From: JAAYAY01 sp964429355 | GTDB taxonomy: Bacteria > Planctomycetota > Planctomycetia > Pirellulales > Thermoguttaceae | DNA length: 30,544 bases | Reading direction: 5' to 3' | Assembly: GCA_964429355.1 (NCBI GenBank) | Contig: CAYSCH010000076.1 | Coordinates: 1 to 30,544, forward strand | Shown: positions 9,075 through 16,884 of the stretch, piece after piece | How the letters are laid out: the number at the start of each line of letters is the position of its first letter | Position numbering within the stretch: the stretch's first letter is position 1 | The notes under the pieces: generated by a model | Database searches by the model: none | The model's input: only the letters and a program-made list of their open reading frames with translations | Told to the model about the DNA's origin: nothing | Program-made: the position numbers and the translations under genes

Positions 9075-10235
9075 ATGGCCAAGCGAACCTGGACTCTGAC
9101 CGACACAACCTCCGGAGTCTACGTGGATCGCGTCAGCATATCGGCTGACGACGTGAAGGGTGCAACGGGTAAGTTTTCCGTTACCAAGCGCCGATTGCAG
9201 GGTGGGCTCTCCGATGGAGTCGATGTGGTCGAGGTCGACAACGGGCGGATGCGACTCACAATCCTCCCCACTCGGGGTATGGGACTCTGGAGGGCGACCT
9301 GTGGCCAGGTGGAACTGGGCTGGAAATCGCCCGTCAAGGGGCCGGTGAACCCGGCGTTCGTTCCGATCTGGGAATCCAGCGGAGTGGGCTGGCTGAGCGG
9401 TTTCGACGAATTGATCGTCCGCTGCGGGTTGGAATCGAACGGGGCGCCCGAGTTCGAGAACGGCAAACTCCGCTACCCGCTCCATGGCAAGATCGCCAAC
9501 ACGCCGGCCCACAAGGTCGAAGTGGCCGTCGATGCCCAGTCGGGCGAAATCACAGTGACGGGCATCGTTCATGAGGCCCGGCTGTTCTTCAACAAGCTCG
9601 AGCTTGCCACAACCTACACGACCAGGATCGGCCAGCCCGGTTTCACGGTCACCGACACAGTGACCAATCTCTGGGCCGAGCCGAGCGAACTGGAACTGCT
9701 CTATCACATCAATGTCGGCGTGCCGCTATTGAGCCCAGGGGCGAAGGCGGTGATTCCTGTTGCCAAGATGGCTCCGCGTGACGCCGTAGCGGCAGGGAGT
9801 CTGGCCCAATGGGATACCTATGGTCCCGAGAGCCCGGGCACGCCGGAAGCGGCCTTCTACTTCGACCTTGCCGCCGATCCCCAGGGGAATACCAAGACGT
9901 TGCTCAAGAGCGCCGGCGGTGACCAGGGTGTCTCGCTCAGTTTCAACAAGAGCCAGCTTCCGTGCTTCACCCTCTGGAAGAATCCACAGGCCGCCACCGA
10001 CGGGTACGTGACGGGCTTCGAGCCGGCGATCAACTTCCCGAACGGCAGATCAATTGAGAAGAAGAAGGGTCGCGTCGCCACTCTCGCACCGGGCGAGTCG
10101 CGAACTTTCGCGATCGAGCTGACGGCCTGCGGCGACGCGCACTCGGTGGCGGATGCAGAGCGGGCGGTTGCGGCCATTCAGCAGGCAGTCCAACCGGAGA
10201 TTCTCCAGCAGCCCAATCCGGAGTGGTCGGCTTGA
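9075..10235 (+). CDS. DUF4432 family aldose-1-epimerase-like protein
   Basis: A 386-residue protein; ATG 9075 with AGGAG (9065-9069) 5 bases upstream. The sequence has the galactose-mutarotase-like beta-sandwich pattern of DUF4432: early VDNGRMRLTILPTRGMGLW, then WLSGFDELIVRCGLESNG, LHGKIANTPAH with the conserved His, ELELLYHINVGVPLL with another His, and near the end GYVTGFEPAINFPNGRS with the catalytic-type Glu. Members are thought to act on sugar anomers or oxidised sugars. Its place opposite the cupin isomerase and near the TIM-barrel isomerase supports a role in the same carbohydrate locus. Cytoplasmic, no signal peptide. Confidence 0.88.
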   Translation: MAKRTWTLTDTTSGVYVDRVSISADDVKGATGKFSVTKRRLQGGLSDGVDVVEVDNGRMRLTILPTRGMGLWRATCGQVELGWKSPVKGPVNPAFVPIWESSGVGWLSGFDELIVRCGLESNGAPEFENGKLRYPLHGKIANTPAHKVEVAVDAQSGEITVTGIVHEARLFFNKLELATTYTTRIGQPGFTVTDTVTNLWAEPSELELLYHINVGVPLLSPGAKAVIPVAKMAPRDAVAAGSLAQWDTYGPESPGTPEAAFYFDLAADPQGNTKTLLKSAGGDQGVSLSFNKSQLPCFTLWKNPQAATDGYVTGFEPAINFPNGRSIEKKKGRVATLAPGESRTFAIELTACGDAHSVADAERAVAAIQQAVQPEILQQPNPEWSA

Positions 10236-10416
10236 GACGGCCAATCCTTGAGGGGATGCGCCGGTGCGCATACCGTTCAAGTGGATACTTGGACGAGGAA
10301 ACCCCGCAGTGCGACGCCAGAGGCCGGCGCAGGCAGGACCGCGAAGAGAGAGCCGAATCGATCCTGCAAGAAGCTCGTGAGGTTTCCGTTTCCCCACGAC
10401 CTTCAACGACCAAGAA

Positions 10417-10436
10417 ACCTACCGTTCGCGGTAGGT
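10417..10436 (-). terminator. infA terminator overlapping its stop codon
   Basis: On the minus strand ACCTACCG-CGAA-CGGTAGGT forms a perfect 8-bp stem with a tetraloop, followed by TTCTTGG. The infA stop codon (10419-10421) and its last codons lie inside the hairpin, so the terminator and the C-terminus Tyr-Arg-Glu-Arg share sequence. Confidence 0.6.
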
Positions 10437-10637
10437 GATTCGTCCCTTGGAGAGATCGTACGGCGACAGCTCAACGCGGACCTTGTCGCCCGGCACGATG
10501 CGGATGAAATGCTTGCGCATTCGCCCGGCCACGTGCGCGATCACATTGTGGCCGTTGACCAGCTCGACGCGAAACCGCGTGTTGGCCAGTGCTTCGGTCA
10601 CAACACCTTCAACTTCGATACCTTTTTCTTTGCCCAT
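10419..10637 (-). CDS. infA: Translation initiation factor IF-1
   Basis: A 72-residue protein, exactly the family length when started at ATG 10637 (MGKEKGIEVEGVV); the frame extends 18 codons upstream but those are not IF-1-like. It is a single S1/OB-fold domain with the diagnostic ALANTRFRVEL, GHNVIAHVAGRMRKHFIRI and PGDKVRVELSPYDLSKGRI blocks. IF-1 binds the 30S A site during initiation together with IF-2 and IF-3. It is encoded alone here, not within a ribosomal-protein operon. The ribosome-binding site is weak (GCGAG-like). Confidence 0.98.
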   Translation of the reverse strand: MGKEKGIEVEGVVTEALANTRFRVELVNGHNVIAHVAGRMRKHFIRIVPGDKVRVELSPYDLSKGRITYRER

Positions 10638-11050
10638 ACGTTCAACTCGCGCTTCAATCCTTCTACCGACTTCGGATCGCTCGACGAACAACTGTCACAA
10701 GTCCACAGCGGCCATCACGCTCTGTCGTGACCCTTGGTCAGCCGGTAGCGGACAGTTATTGGCTGAGCGATCGTTAACGGCAAGTATGCCAATTCACCCC
10801 GAAACGCCGATTTTGACTCAAAATATCCCCCCATCTTAGCAGTTCTGAGGCGCCAGTCCATAGGAGCGTGCGGCCGAAGCACACCCGGAGTCGGATAGGG
10901 GCTCCCGAAGCATGCGGCTTTCGAAGTTGCGAGGCTGCCGCGAGAGCCCGGGCTGTCGTTGCTGTGGTCTCTGGGGCAGCCGGCTGGGGGCCAGTCCCCA
11001 GAAAGCAGATACTGCGAAGTTTAGAAGCCGGGCTGGCCCCGAAACGAACA
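10638..11050. other. infA upstream region
   Basis: No gene is supported in these 413 bp. About 173 bases upstream of infA lies a perfect palindrome ATTTTGA-C-TCAAAAT (10810-10824), AT-rich and unlike its surroundings; its arms read TTGACT/TTGAGT, close to a -35 hexamer on either strand. It is a candidate promoter/operator, but no matching -10 at 16-18 bp was seen. A CTGGGG/CCCCAG pair is also visible near 10970-11000. Confidence 0.35.
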
Positions 11051-11083
11051 AGAGGACCTGCCGCATCACGCGACAGGCCCTCT
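11051..11083 (-). terminator. Terminator of tRNA-Leu
   Basis: On the minus strand a 14-bp stem (AGAGGGCCTGTCGC with GCGGCAGGTCCTCT, two G-U pairs, 5-base loop) is followed by TTGTTCG. It begins 18 bases after the 3' end of the tRNA gene, as expected of a rho-independent terminator. Confidence 0.75.
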
Positions 11084-11101
11084 TCTGTGGGTCGGAAAGA
11101 G

Positions 11102-11186
11102 TGCCGAAGACAGGACTTGAACCTGCACAGCCTTTACGGCCACCAGGTCCTGAACCTGGCGCGTCTGCCAATTCCGCCACTTCGGC
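11102..11186 (-). tRNA. tRNA-Leu (anticodon CAG)
   Basis: On the minus strand the 85-nt gene folds into a class II tRNA. The acceptor stem is GCCGAAG/CTTCGGC with discriminator A. The D arm contains GCAGACGC, and the anticodon stem CCAGG/CCTGG encloses TTCAGGA (anticodon CAG). The long variable arm is that of Leu, and the T arm is GCAGG-TTCAAGT-CCTGT. The 3' CCA is not encoded (A is followed by CACT), so it must be added by the CCA-adding enzyme, whose gene starts 300 bp away on the other strand. Confidence 0.97.
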
Positions 11187-11195
11187 GCTTCTTTG

Positions 11196-11224
11196 TTTTT
11201 AGAACACGAGCCCCACTTTTACAA
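11196..11224 (-). promoter_or_regulatory. Predicted sigma70 promoter of tRNA-Leu
   Basis: On the minus strand TTGTAA (11219-11224) and TAAAAA (11196-11201) are separated by 17 bases. The -10 ends 9 bases before the tRNA 5' end, placing transcription start about 3 bases upstream of the mature tRNA. Confidence 0.5.
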
Positions 11225-11485
11225 GCCCCCGTCCCGAGCCGCTCGACGTTTTCCCTCCCGCCGGCGTCCAGTCCCTGGCCTGCGGCTGGAGCACAGGCTT
11301 GAGCCGGCTTGAGCCTGCTCAACGCGGTACCTGACTGCCTCGGATTGCCGGCAAGGAGCGGACTGGTTAGCCTTGTCAGTAGCGAACCGCCGAGGTCTGA
11401 AGGGTCTGAACCTGGGGGCACCCTAAAGTGTCGTATGCCGTCTGCGGGCGGTTTTTCCTCGTTCCTTGATTGAAGACACGTGCCG

Positions 11486-12748
11486 ATGGCCAATCCTGCC
11501 GCAGTCCAACCCGAATCGGCCCGCCGTTTTGCCGTGGACGTGGTCCGGACGCTCCGAAAGGGCGGGCACGAGGCCTTTTGGGCGGGTGGGTGCGTGCGGG
11601 ACCAACTCCTGGGCCGGGAGCCCAAGGACTATGACGTGGCGACGGACGCCCAACCCCGACAGGTTCGCAAGCTTTTCGGGCACCACCACACACTGGCCAT
11701 CGGAGCCAGCTTTGGAGTGATCACGGTTCTGGGCCCCAAGGGAGCGGGCCAGGTTGAGGTGACCACCTTTCGGGAAGACGCCAGTTACAGCGACGGACGG
11801 CACCCCGACAGCGTTCGCTTCAGCACGGCCGAACTCGACGCTTCGCGCCGCGACTTCACGATCAACGGGTTGTTCTACGATCCCGTCGAGCAGCGGGTCA
11901 TCGATTATGTGGGCGGCCAGGAGGACCTCCACCTGGGCCTGGTGCGCGCCATTGGCAACCCGGTCGAGAGATTCGCCGAAGATAAATTGCGAATGCTCCG
12001 TGCAATCCGGTTCACGGCAACCTTCGATTTCCAGCTCGAACCAGCGACCATGGACGCCATTCGCCAGATGGCGGGCGAGATGCAGGTGGTCAGTCCGGAA
12101 CGGATTTCGGCTGAGATGCGCCGGGTGTTGACCGACCCCCGTCGGGCTGCCGGTGTCCGCCTGCTCGCCGATTCGGGATTGGGGGCGGTGATCCTTCCGG
12201 AAGTGGGCGGGGCATTTCAATCGGGCAGCGAGCAAGGCGAGTGGCGGTTGAAGGTACTCGAGGGGCTGACGAGGCCCGAGTTTCCTTTGGCCCTGGCCGT
12301 CGTGCTCTGGCCTTCCGTCGGTGCCGAGGAGGCGAAGGCAATCGGCGATCGCTGGCGGCTTGCCAACAAGGAGATCGACCGGACCGCCTGGCTGCTCCAG
12401 CACCACGGGGTGCTCGCTGGAGCACACCGCCGACCATGGTCTGCCGTACAACGTGTGCTCGTGGCCGAAGGTGCGGCCGATCTGCTAGACTGGATGGAGG
12501 CCGAGCGCGAGGCTGGCGGTGGCGACGATGCCGATCTCCGCTGGTGTCGCGATCAACTGGCCCGGCCGCGAGAACAGATCGATCCCGCCCCGCTGGTAAC
12601 GGGCTCCGACTTGATCGACCACGGCGTTCCCCGTGGGCCGGTTTATCGCCAGTTGCTCGACCGCGTCCGCAACGCCCAGCTCGACGGGCAGATCGATTCC
12701 AGAGCCGCCGCCCTGGAATTGGTCGACCAGATCCTGGCCGGCCAATGA
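11486..12748 (+). CDS. CCA tRNA nucleotidyltransferase (poly(A) polymerase family)
   Basis: A 420-residue class II nucleotidyltransferase. FWAGGCVRD (GGxVRD, residues 34-39) and D48-Y-D50 form the catalytic metal site, with a further acidic residue at E91. RRDFTINGL (121-129) follows, then EDKLRMLRAIRFTATF, the nucleotide-selection and ERxxxE-like helical region. The C-terminal helices are divergent, as usual. The enzyme adds or repairs the 3' CCA of tRNAs using CTP and ATP. Start ATG 11486 or GTG 11480; neither has a clear ribosome-binding site. A CCGTC-TGCG-GGCGG stem with T5 (11438-11456) lies just upstream and may attenuate or be incidental. It could instead be annotated as PcnB-like, but the adjoining tRNA lacking CCA fits CCA addition. 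Confidence 0.93.
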   Translation: MANPAAVQPESARRFAVDVVRTLRKGGHEAFWAGGCVRDQLLGREPKDYDVATDAQPRQVRKLFGHHHTLAIGASFGVITVLGPKGAGQVEVTTFREDASYSDGRHPDSVRFSTAELDASRRDFTINGLFYDPVEQRVIDYVGGQEDLHLGLVRAIGNPVERFAEDKLRMLRAIRFTATFDFQLEPATMDAIRQMAGEMQVVSPERISAEMRRVLTDPRRAAGVRLLADSGLGAVILPEVGGAFQSGSEQGEWRLKVLEGLTRPEFPLALAVVLWPSVGAEEAKAIGDRWRLANKEIDRTAWLLQHHGVLAGAHRRPWSAVQRVLVAEGAADLLDWMEAEREAGGGDDADLRWCRDQLARPREQIDPAPLVTGSDLIDHGVPRGPVYRQLLDRVRNAQLDGQIDSRAAALELVDQILAGQ

Positions 12749-12840
12749 CATCCCTGCACCAACCCGAAACGCAAGCTTGGGCAGCCGCCCATTTTCCCTG
12801 AGCCGATCGATCGGCAACCTGAGAAACCCAGCGACCAATC

Positions 12841-13011
12841 ATGGACAAGAAAGCCAAGAAGAAGATCCAGGCGATCAATCAGCGAATCCAGAAACTCCGC
12901 CAGCAACTTGCCGGCTCGCGCCAGCAGGCCGACGATCCGTCCGAAATCGAGGCGCTCGAAAGACAGATTGCCGAGGCAGAGGCCGAGGTTGCCAAGCTCA
13001 AGGATTCGTGA
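12841..13011 (+). CDS. 56-aa basic coiled-coil protein
   Basis: ATG 12841 to TGA 13009-13011, 56 residues, too short for many gene finders. It begins MDKKAKKKI, followed by an amphipathic helix rich in Gln/Arg/Leu (INQRIQKLRQQLAGSRQQ). Next come the break ADDPSEIEAL and a second helix with heptad-like spacing ending VAKLKDS. The pattern is a two-helix coiled coil, and I believe similar short proteins occur widely in Planctomycetota. No function is known. It lies 92 bp after the CCA enzyme on the same strand. No clear ribosome-binding site; the coding call rests on composition and helix pattern. Confidence 0.7.
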   Translation: MDKKAKKKIQAINQRIQKLRQQLAGSRQQADDPSEIEALERQIAEAEAEVAKLKDS

Positions 13012-13043
13012 CGAGGCCTCAGAGGGCTGGATGACTCTGCGGC

Positions 13044-13061
13044 AAGTTGATTGGCCAACTT
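13044..13061. terminator. Hairpin between two convergent small genes
   Basis: AAGTTG-ATTGGC-CAACTT lies in the 62-bp gap between the stops of the convergent genes at 13011 and 13074. The stem is short, and the only flanking T-run is two bases. The bidirectional terminator role is inferred from position. Confidence 0.3.
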
Positions 13062-13073
13062 TGGCGTGGCGTC

Positions 13074-13292
13074 TCAGCTCTGCGTCTCGTAAAGCACGAC
13101 GACGAGCACGTCGGAGGGCGCGAAGGTGCTCTTGCCCAGCCCGCTCCCCGATTCGAGTTTCGTGCTCTGGGGCGCGATGTTGCCCGTCAGAGAAATGACT
13201 TTGGCTCCACTGCGGCTGAGCCAATCGTTGATTTCCTTTTCAAGCGCATCGACCTGGTTCTCAACGCTCTTGAACAGTTTGACTTGCTGCAT
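13074..13292 (-). CDS. 72-aa conserved-type small protein of unknown function
   Basis: Start at the second ATG (13292, MQQVKLFKSVE), because GAGGA lies 9 bases upstream of it but directly against the first ATG at 13301. The product opens with a helix (VENQVDALEKEINDWLSRS), then GAKVISLTGNIAPQS, and ends in a beta strand SDVLVVVLYE. The alternating helix and hydrophobic strands suggest a small alpha/beta cytoplasmic domain. I do not know its function, though proteins of this look recur in Planctomycetota. It follows the transglutaminase-like gene by 48 bp on the same strand and may be cotranscribed. Confidence 0.8.
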   Translation of the reverse strand: MQQVKLFKSVENQVDALEKEINDWLSRSGAKVISLTGNIAPQSTKLESGSGLGKSTFAPSDVLVVVLYETQS

Positions 13293-13340
13293 GGGTGGCA
13301 TTCCTCGATCGGGGTTTGCTGTTCTCGTTGACGGCCTGAA

Positions 13341-15902
13341 TCATTGTGCGTTGCCTGACGGCGCAGGCCCCTCCGTGCCCATGAGGGCCGCCAACTGCAT
13401 CTCGAGCTGCTGGGCCGCCGGCTCCTGGCCGTACTTGCGGAACCGCTCAATCGCCCGCTGGTAAATCTCGAGACAGTACTTGCTCGGGCTGCTCCCTCGC
13501 TTCACGGGAATGAGCGGAAGGAACTGGCGATAGAAGTCTATCACCTGGGGCCCGGTTCCTTCAATCGTATCGCACAATTCCTCCATCCGGTCGAGCATCA
13601 TCGGCACGTAGCGGCCCTCGTCGGGAAATCGCATGATCGAAGCGGCCAGGCCGCGTATGGCGTCTGGTTGCTGGCCGTCTTCGACAAGGTACTCGGTGTA
13701 ACGCATGCGGGCCTGGCACGACAGATCGGGACGCCCCGATCGTTCGTAGAGGTCCACCAACTGCGAGTAGAGCTGCGCCCGTTTCTTCGGCATGTCCTGA
13801 AAGGCGATCAGATCGTCGAACACTTCCCAGGTGAAATCCGGAAAGGGTGCAAAGGTGACGAACAGTCCGTCGACGATTCCCGCCATCATCTTCGTGTGGG
13901 TTTTCGGCACCAGCCCCCCGCGCGACATGCCGGCCACCGTTCGCCAGGCGGCCTCGTTCCAGGGACAGAGCCGAAGCAACTGGTCGAGCAGTGCCAACTG
14001 GTCGCCGACCTCCATCTGGTGATGATCTCTCAGCATGGGATAGGCGGCCATGATCATGTCGGCCTGCCGCTTCGCCAGCGGATTCACGCCGATGGTGTGG
14101 AGACGCAACTCGAGTTGCCGATCGGTGATCGTCTCGGCGGTCTTGGGATCCTTGAGATTTCCGACGTAGTAGTGATCGCCGCGGTAGCGGCCATGCGACT
14201 CGAGCGTGAACAGGATCCCCGATTTGGTGACATCCTTCAGCTCCACCCACATGACCCAGGCGTGCGAATCGCCGTATCGCGACTCGCCCCCCACATACGC
14301 GGCCGGCAAACCCACGCATTTGCCCACACGCGAAGCGAAGTCCGCCTGCATGGCGCACACACCGCCGTAGACCAGCAGGCTGGGCAGCGTGTAGTCCTTG
14401 CCGGCCAGTTTGGCGATCTCGCCGCCCGACGAAAGCATCTCGCTGTCGTAGGGCACCTGGCCATAACACTTGCCGATCATCGCACGTTGCGGCAGATAAC
14501 GTTGCAGTGCCCACTGACGCTCTACCAGCGGGGTCCTGTGGTTGACGACATGAACCAGAAACTCCCACGGTAGAAACTGGCCTCGCCCCTGCATGACTCG
14601 CTCGGCCTGGACGATGTACTTGTAGTTGTCGATGGCGACAGGAAGGTCCGCGGGCATCGTGCTTCGCGTGCGACGTTGATGTCCAACGTAATCGTAAACT
14701 CCCTTTTCCTGGTCCCATGTCACCGCTACGGCGATCGCCAGGTTGCCATATTCGGCCAACCGCTCGGGCGAGAGTTTCCACATTTCGCGAAACAGCGCCA
14801 ACGCAGCCGGAAGATTGTCGATTTTCGGATCGATTGCCGTGTAGAACTCCTCTTGGATATCGACATGTTTGCCAAGCCACGCCGTGAGGGCCTCGTTGTC
14901 TTCGCCCCAGGCGGTACGGATCTCCTCCGCGTGGGCCATGGCAAACCGTTCGGCGAATACCTTGCGGAGCGTTGTGTATTCGGCGGGATGAAAGAGCTTT
15001 CGCTTTTCAAACAACTCCAGGATCGTTTCCTTGCCGTGGTCGACGGGCGTTTGGGCGACCTCGGCGGGCTTCTCGGTGACCGGCTTCTCCTCCATCACGA
15101 CCGGTTTGGCAGCCATTTCCGGTTTGGCCGGCGCAGCAACTGTCACACGCCAGACAATCTGGGCGACCTGCCCCCCCTGGCCAACTTCCGACGCTTCCAC
15201 GAGAATCTCGTGGGTCTTGCCACCATCGGTTTCGCCGGGCGTCCATTCGAAACGCCCCGAGGTCGGGTCGATTGTCGCGCCGGGCGGCGCACCGGGACCA
15301 AGCTGATACCGGATGGAAGCCGCGGGCTGATCGGGATCTCGGGCAGAAATCTCCACCGTCAACGACTGGCCCGGCCTGGCCTCCTGGTCGGCAACGGCCT
15401 GAATGGCCGGCGGCTGCGGCGCCTCTGTGACCGAGATCGTGAATCGTGTCTCCGCCCTAATGCTCTTGTCTGTATCCAGGGTAACGCCAATCACGACCGG
15501 ATGCTTTCCCGGCCCCTGCGATTCACCCGGTACCCACTTGAAACGGCCCATCGGATCCATCGAAGCGCCCTCGGGCGCCTCGACCAGCCAATACACGACA
15601 TTCCCCTGATTACCCGGCGGCACGGTGGCCAAGGCGTCGACCACCAGAGCCTCGTGTTCGGCCACCACCTGATCGGCAATCGGGTCGAGGGCCAAGACGG
15701 GCGAAGGCCGACTCGGCGTTCTACGCATGGAAATCGCCACAAGCGCGGCAGCTGCCAGTACGCCGACCAGCAGAATTGGCGCCAAGGTAACCATGGGCGA
15801 ACGGCGCCGCTTGGGACGACGGGAAAACCTCGTGTTCCCTGCCCCCCCGGACGGTTTGGGAGTGATATTGAACTCCGAAGGGCCACCATCAGCCTGCGAC
15901 AT
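13341..15902 (-). CDS. Membrane-anchored Ig-like / transglutaminase-like surface protein
   Basis: An 853-residue protein. The N-terminal 36 residues are basic and cytoplasmic (RFSRRPKRRR), followed by one membrane helix at about 38-58 (VTLAPILLVGVLAAAALVAI), giving type II topology with the rest outside the cytoplasm. Two tandem putative-Ig/cadherin-like repeats follow. Their hallmark PxGAxxDPxxGRFxWxPGE occurs near residues 110-127 and 206-224. A Pro/Lys/Glu linker (257-290) leads to a helical region. A transglutaminase-like core carries YGGVCAMQADF with Cys516, GLPAAYVGGE, and SHAWVMWVEL with His547; the third Asp is not certain. The C-terminal 250 residues are helical repeats, TPR-like. 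It probably remodels or binds cell-surface proteins or polysaccharide; the partner is unknown. Confidence 0.82.
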   Translation of the reverse strand: MSQADGGPSEFNITPKPSGGAGNTRFSRRPKRRRSPMVTLAPILLVGVLAAAALVAISMRRTPSRPSPVLALDPIADQVVAEHEALVVDALATVPPGNQGNVVYWLVEAPEGASMDPMGRFKWVPGESQGPGKHPVVIGVTLDTDKSIRAETRFTISVTEAPQPPAIQAVADQEARPGQSLTVEISARDPDQPAASIRYQLGPGAPPGATIDPTSGRFEWTPGETDGGKTHEILVEASEVGQGGQVAQIVWRVTVAAPAKPEMAAKPVVMEEKPVTEKPAEVAQTPVDHGKETILELFEKRKLFHPAEYTTLRKVFAERFAMAHAEEIRTAWGEDNEALTAWLGKHVDIQEEFYTAIDPKIDNLPAALALFREMWKLSPERLAEYGNLAIAVAVTWDQEKGVYDYVGHQRRTRSTMPADLPVAIDNYKYIVQAERVMQGRGQFLPWEFLVHVVNHRTPLVERQWALQRYLPQRAMIGKCYGQVPYDSEMLSSGGEIAKLAGKDYTLPSLLVYGGVCAMQADFASRVGKCVGLPAAYVGGESRYGDSHAWVMWVELKDVTKSGILFTLESHGRYRGDHYYVGNLKDPKTAETITDRQLELRLHTIGVNPLAKRQADMIMAAYPMLRDHHQMEVGDQLALLDQLLRLCPWNEAAWRTVAGMSRGGLVPKTHTKMMAGIVDGLFVTFAPFPDFTWEVFDDLIAFQDMPKKRAQLYSQLVDLYERSGRPDLSCQARMRYTEYLVEDGQQPDAIRGLAASIMRFPDEGRYVPMMLDRMEELCDTIEGTGPQVIDFYRQFLPLIPVKRGSSPSKYCLEIYQRAIERFRKYGQEPAAQQLEMQLAALMGTEGPAPSGNAQ

Positions 15903-16223
15903 CTCGAACCTCGCCAGAAAAGCTCTCCACCGCTCGGCAATCGAACCGATGATTTCCCCGCAAGCAGGTCAGTGGCGTTGTATCCGCTTATCTCGATCCC
16001 GAAACCTGTCATCATGCCGATGACAGAGCGTCATCCGATCGACAACACTCGGCAAGAATTTCAAGAGTGGCCCACTCTATGCCATCTGCGTAAGGTTCGG
16101 CGAGGGAATGAGTTACGTCCATATTCTTTTCTTTGGCACGTTACGTGCGTTCAGGAATTCACCAGTGGCCACGAGCACGGAGGCCACGATCCAGCCCCCC
16201 AACAAGCTTCAGGAGATGTACCC
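15903..16223. other. Divergent intergenic region
   Basis: These 321 bases separate the transglutaminase-like gene (-) and the His/Tyr-rich secreted protein (+). Apart from the sigma54-like element at 16133-16149, no gene or clear regulatory element was recognised. Confidence 0.35.
16133..16149 (+). promoter_or_regulatory. Candidate sigma54 (RpoN) promoter / palindromic operator
   Basis: TTGGCACGTTACGTGCG has GG at 16135-16136 and GC at 16147-16148 with exactly 10 bases between them, matching the -24/-12 spacing. The -24 half (TTGGCACG) is a full match and the -12 half is GTGC instead of TTGC. The same bases form the palindrome GCACG-TTA-CGTGC (16136-16148), so a dimeric regulator site is an alternative. 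The ATG of the downstream gene is 75 bases away. Confidence 0.4.
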
Positions 16224-16574
16224 ATGAGAGCCCTGATTCTCACTGCGGCAGTTGTAGTCGCTGTTCTGGTCCTGTCGGATCAAGCCACGGCCGCCAACCC
16301 CCATCACCAGGCCAATGTGACCTTGGCGGCTCACCATGGTCCGTCTGGTCATGGTTATCCGGGCCCTGGTGGCCCGCACCACGGATACCCATCGTACCAT
16401 CATCACAGACCGAGCTACCACCACGGATACTACCCGCCCGTGTATGTTCGGCCGCAGGTCGTTGTTCCCTACTATTACTCTCCGTCTCCCTACGGATACT
16501 ACCGGGGCTACGGCTACTACCACGGTGGTGTGAGCGTCAACACCGGCCGGGTTGGAATCTCGATCGGGTTCTGA
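16224..16574 (+). CDS. Secreted His/Tyr/Gly/Pro-rich protein
   Basis: A 116-residue protein; ATG 16224 with AGGAGAT (16211-16217) 6 bases upstream. Residues 1-23 are a signal peptide (ILTAAVVVAVLVL core, cleavage likely after ATA). The mature part is low-complexity: clusters such as HHGYPSYHHHRPSYHHGYY, then VYVRPQVVVPYYY and GYYRGYGYYHGG, ending VNTGRVGISIGF. No catalytic motif. The many His suggest binding of metal ions, and the Tyr/Gly/Pro content suggests an extracellular matrix or wall protein; both are inference. It is the only gene here with a sigma54-like promoter. Similar small His/Tyr-rich exported proteins are frequent in Planctomycetota genomes. Confidence 0.85.
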   Translation: MRALILTAAVVVAVLVLSDQATAANPHHQANVTLAAHHGPSGHGYPGPGGPHHGYPSYHHHRPSYHHGYYPPVYVRPQVVVPYYYSPSPYGYYRGYGYYHGGVSVNTGRVGISIGF

Positions 16575-16591
16575 TCCATCACAGGTGCGCG

Positions 16592-16624
16592 GAGGCAGCC
16601 GGTTCCCGTCTGGCCGGTTGCCTC
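16592..16624 (+). terminator. Hairpin after the His/Tyr-rich gene
   Basis: GAGGCAGCCGG (16592-16602) pairs with CCGGTTGCCTC (16614-16624) through one G-U pair, an 11-bp stem with an 11-base loop. It starts 17 bases after the stop codon. It is followed by TCAAAG rather than a T-run, so it may be a transcript-stabilising or rho-independent-like terminator. Confidence 0.5.
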
Positions 16625-16798
16625 TCAAAGAGCGGCGTCGGAGAGGCACTGGCCGGGGCCGGAACGAGAAGAGGCCGTCCCACCCGAGGAACCAGTTCCA
16701 GCCGCGCGGCTTGAAAGGCTCACGGATTTCTGGGGCGATACGATCGTTATGTCAGTCGGTACGGTTTGTCGTTTGACTGCCGGCGCTGTTCTGGACCC

Positions 16799-16828
16799 TT
16801 GGCGGTCATGTCGAATCGGTGCTATGCT
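16799..16828 (+). promoter_or_regulatory. Possible sigma70 promoter of the alpha/beta hydrolase gene
   Basis: TTGGCG (16799-16804) and TATGCT (16823-16828) are spaced by 18 bases, ending 56 bases before the ATG at 16885. This is a moderate match only. Confidence 0.35.
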
Positions 16829-16884
16829 TTCTCGGTTGCGTGTCTTTCGCAGCAGGAAAAGTCCGCAAGCGAGGATGCGAGGCA

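Noticed and set aside
11294..11317. Palindrome-like CAGGCTTGAGCC/GGCTTGAGCCTG
   Set aside because: It is mainly a direct repeat of GGCTTGAGCC with partial symmetry and no loop; no role could be supported.
14676..16223. Long plus-strand extension upstream of the His/Tyr-rich protein
   Set aside because: It is antisense to the transglutaminase-like gene. The real start is 16224, marked by AGGAGAT and a signal peptide.
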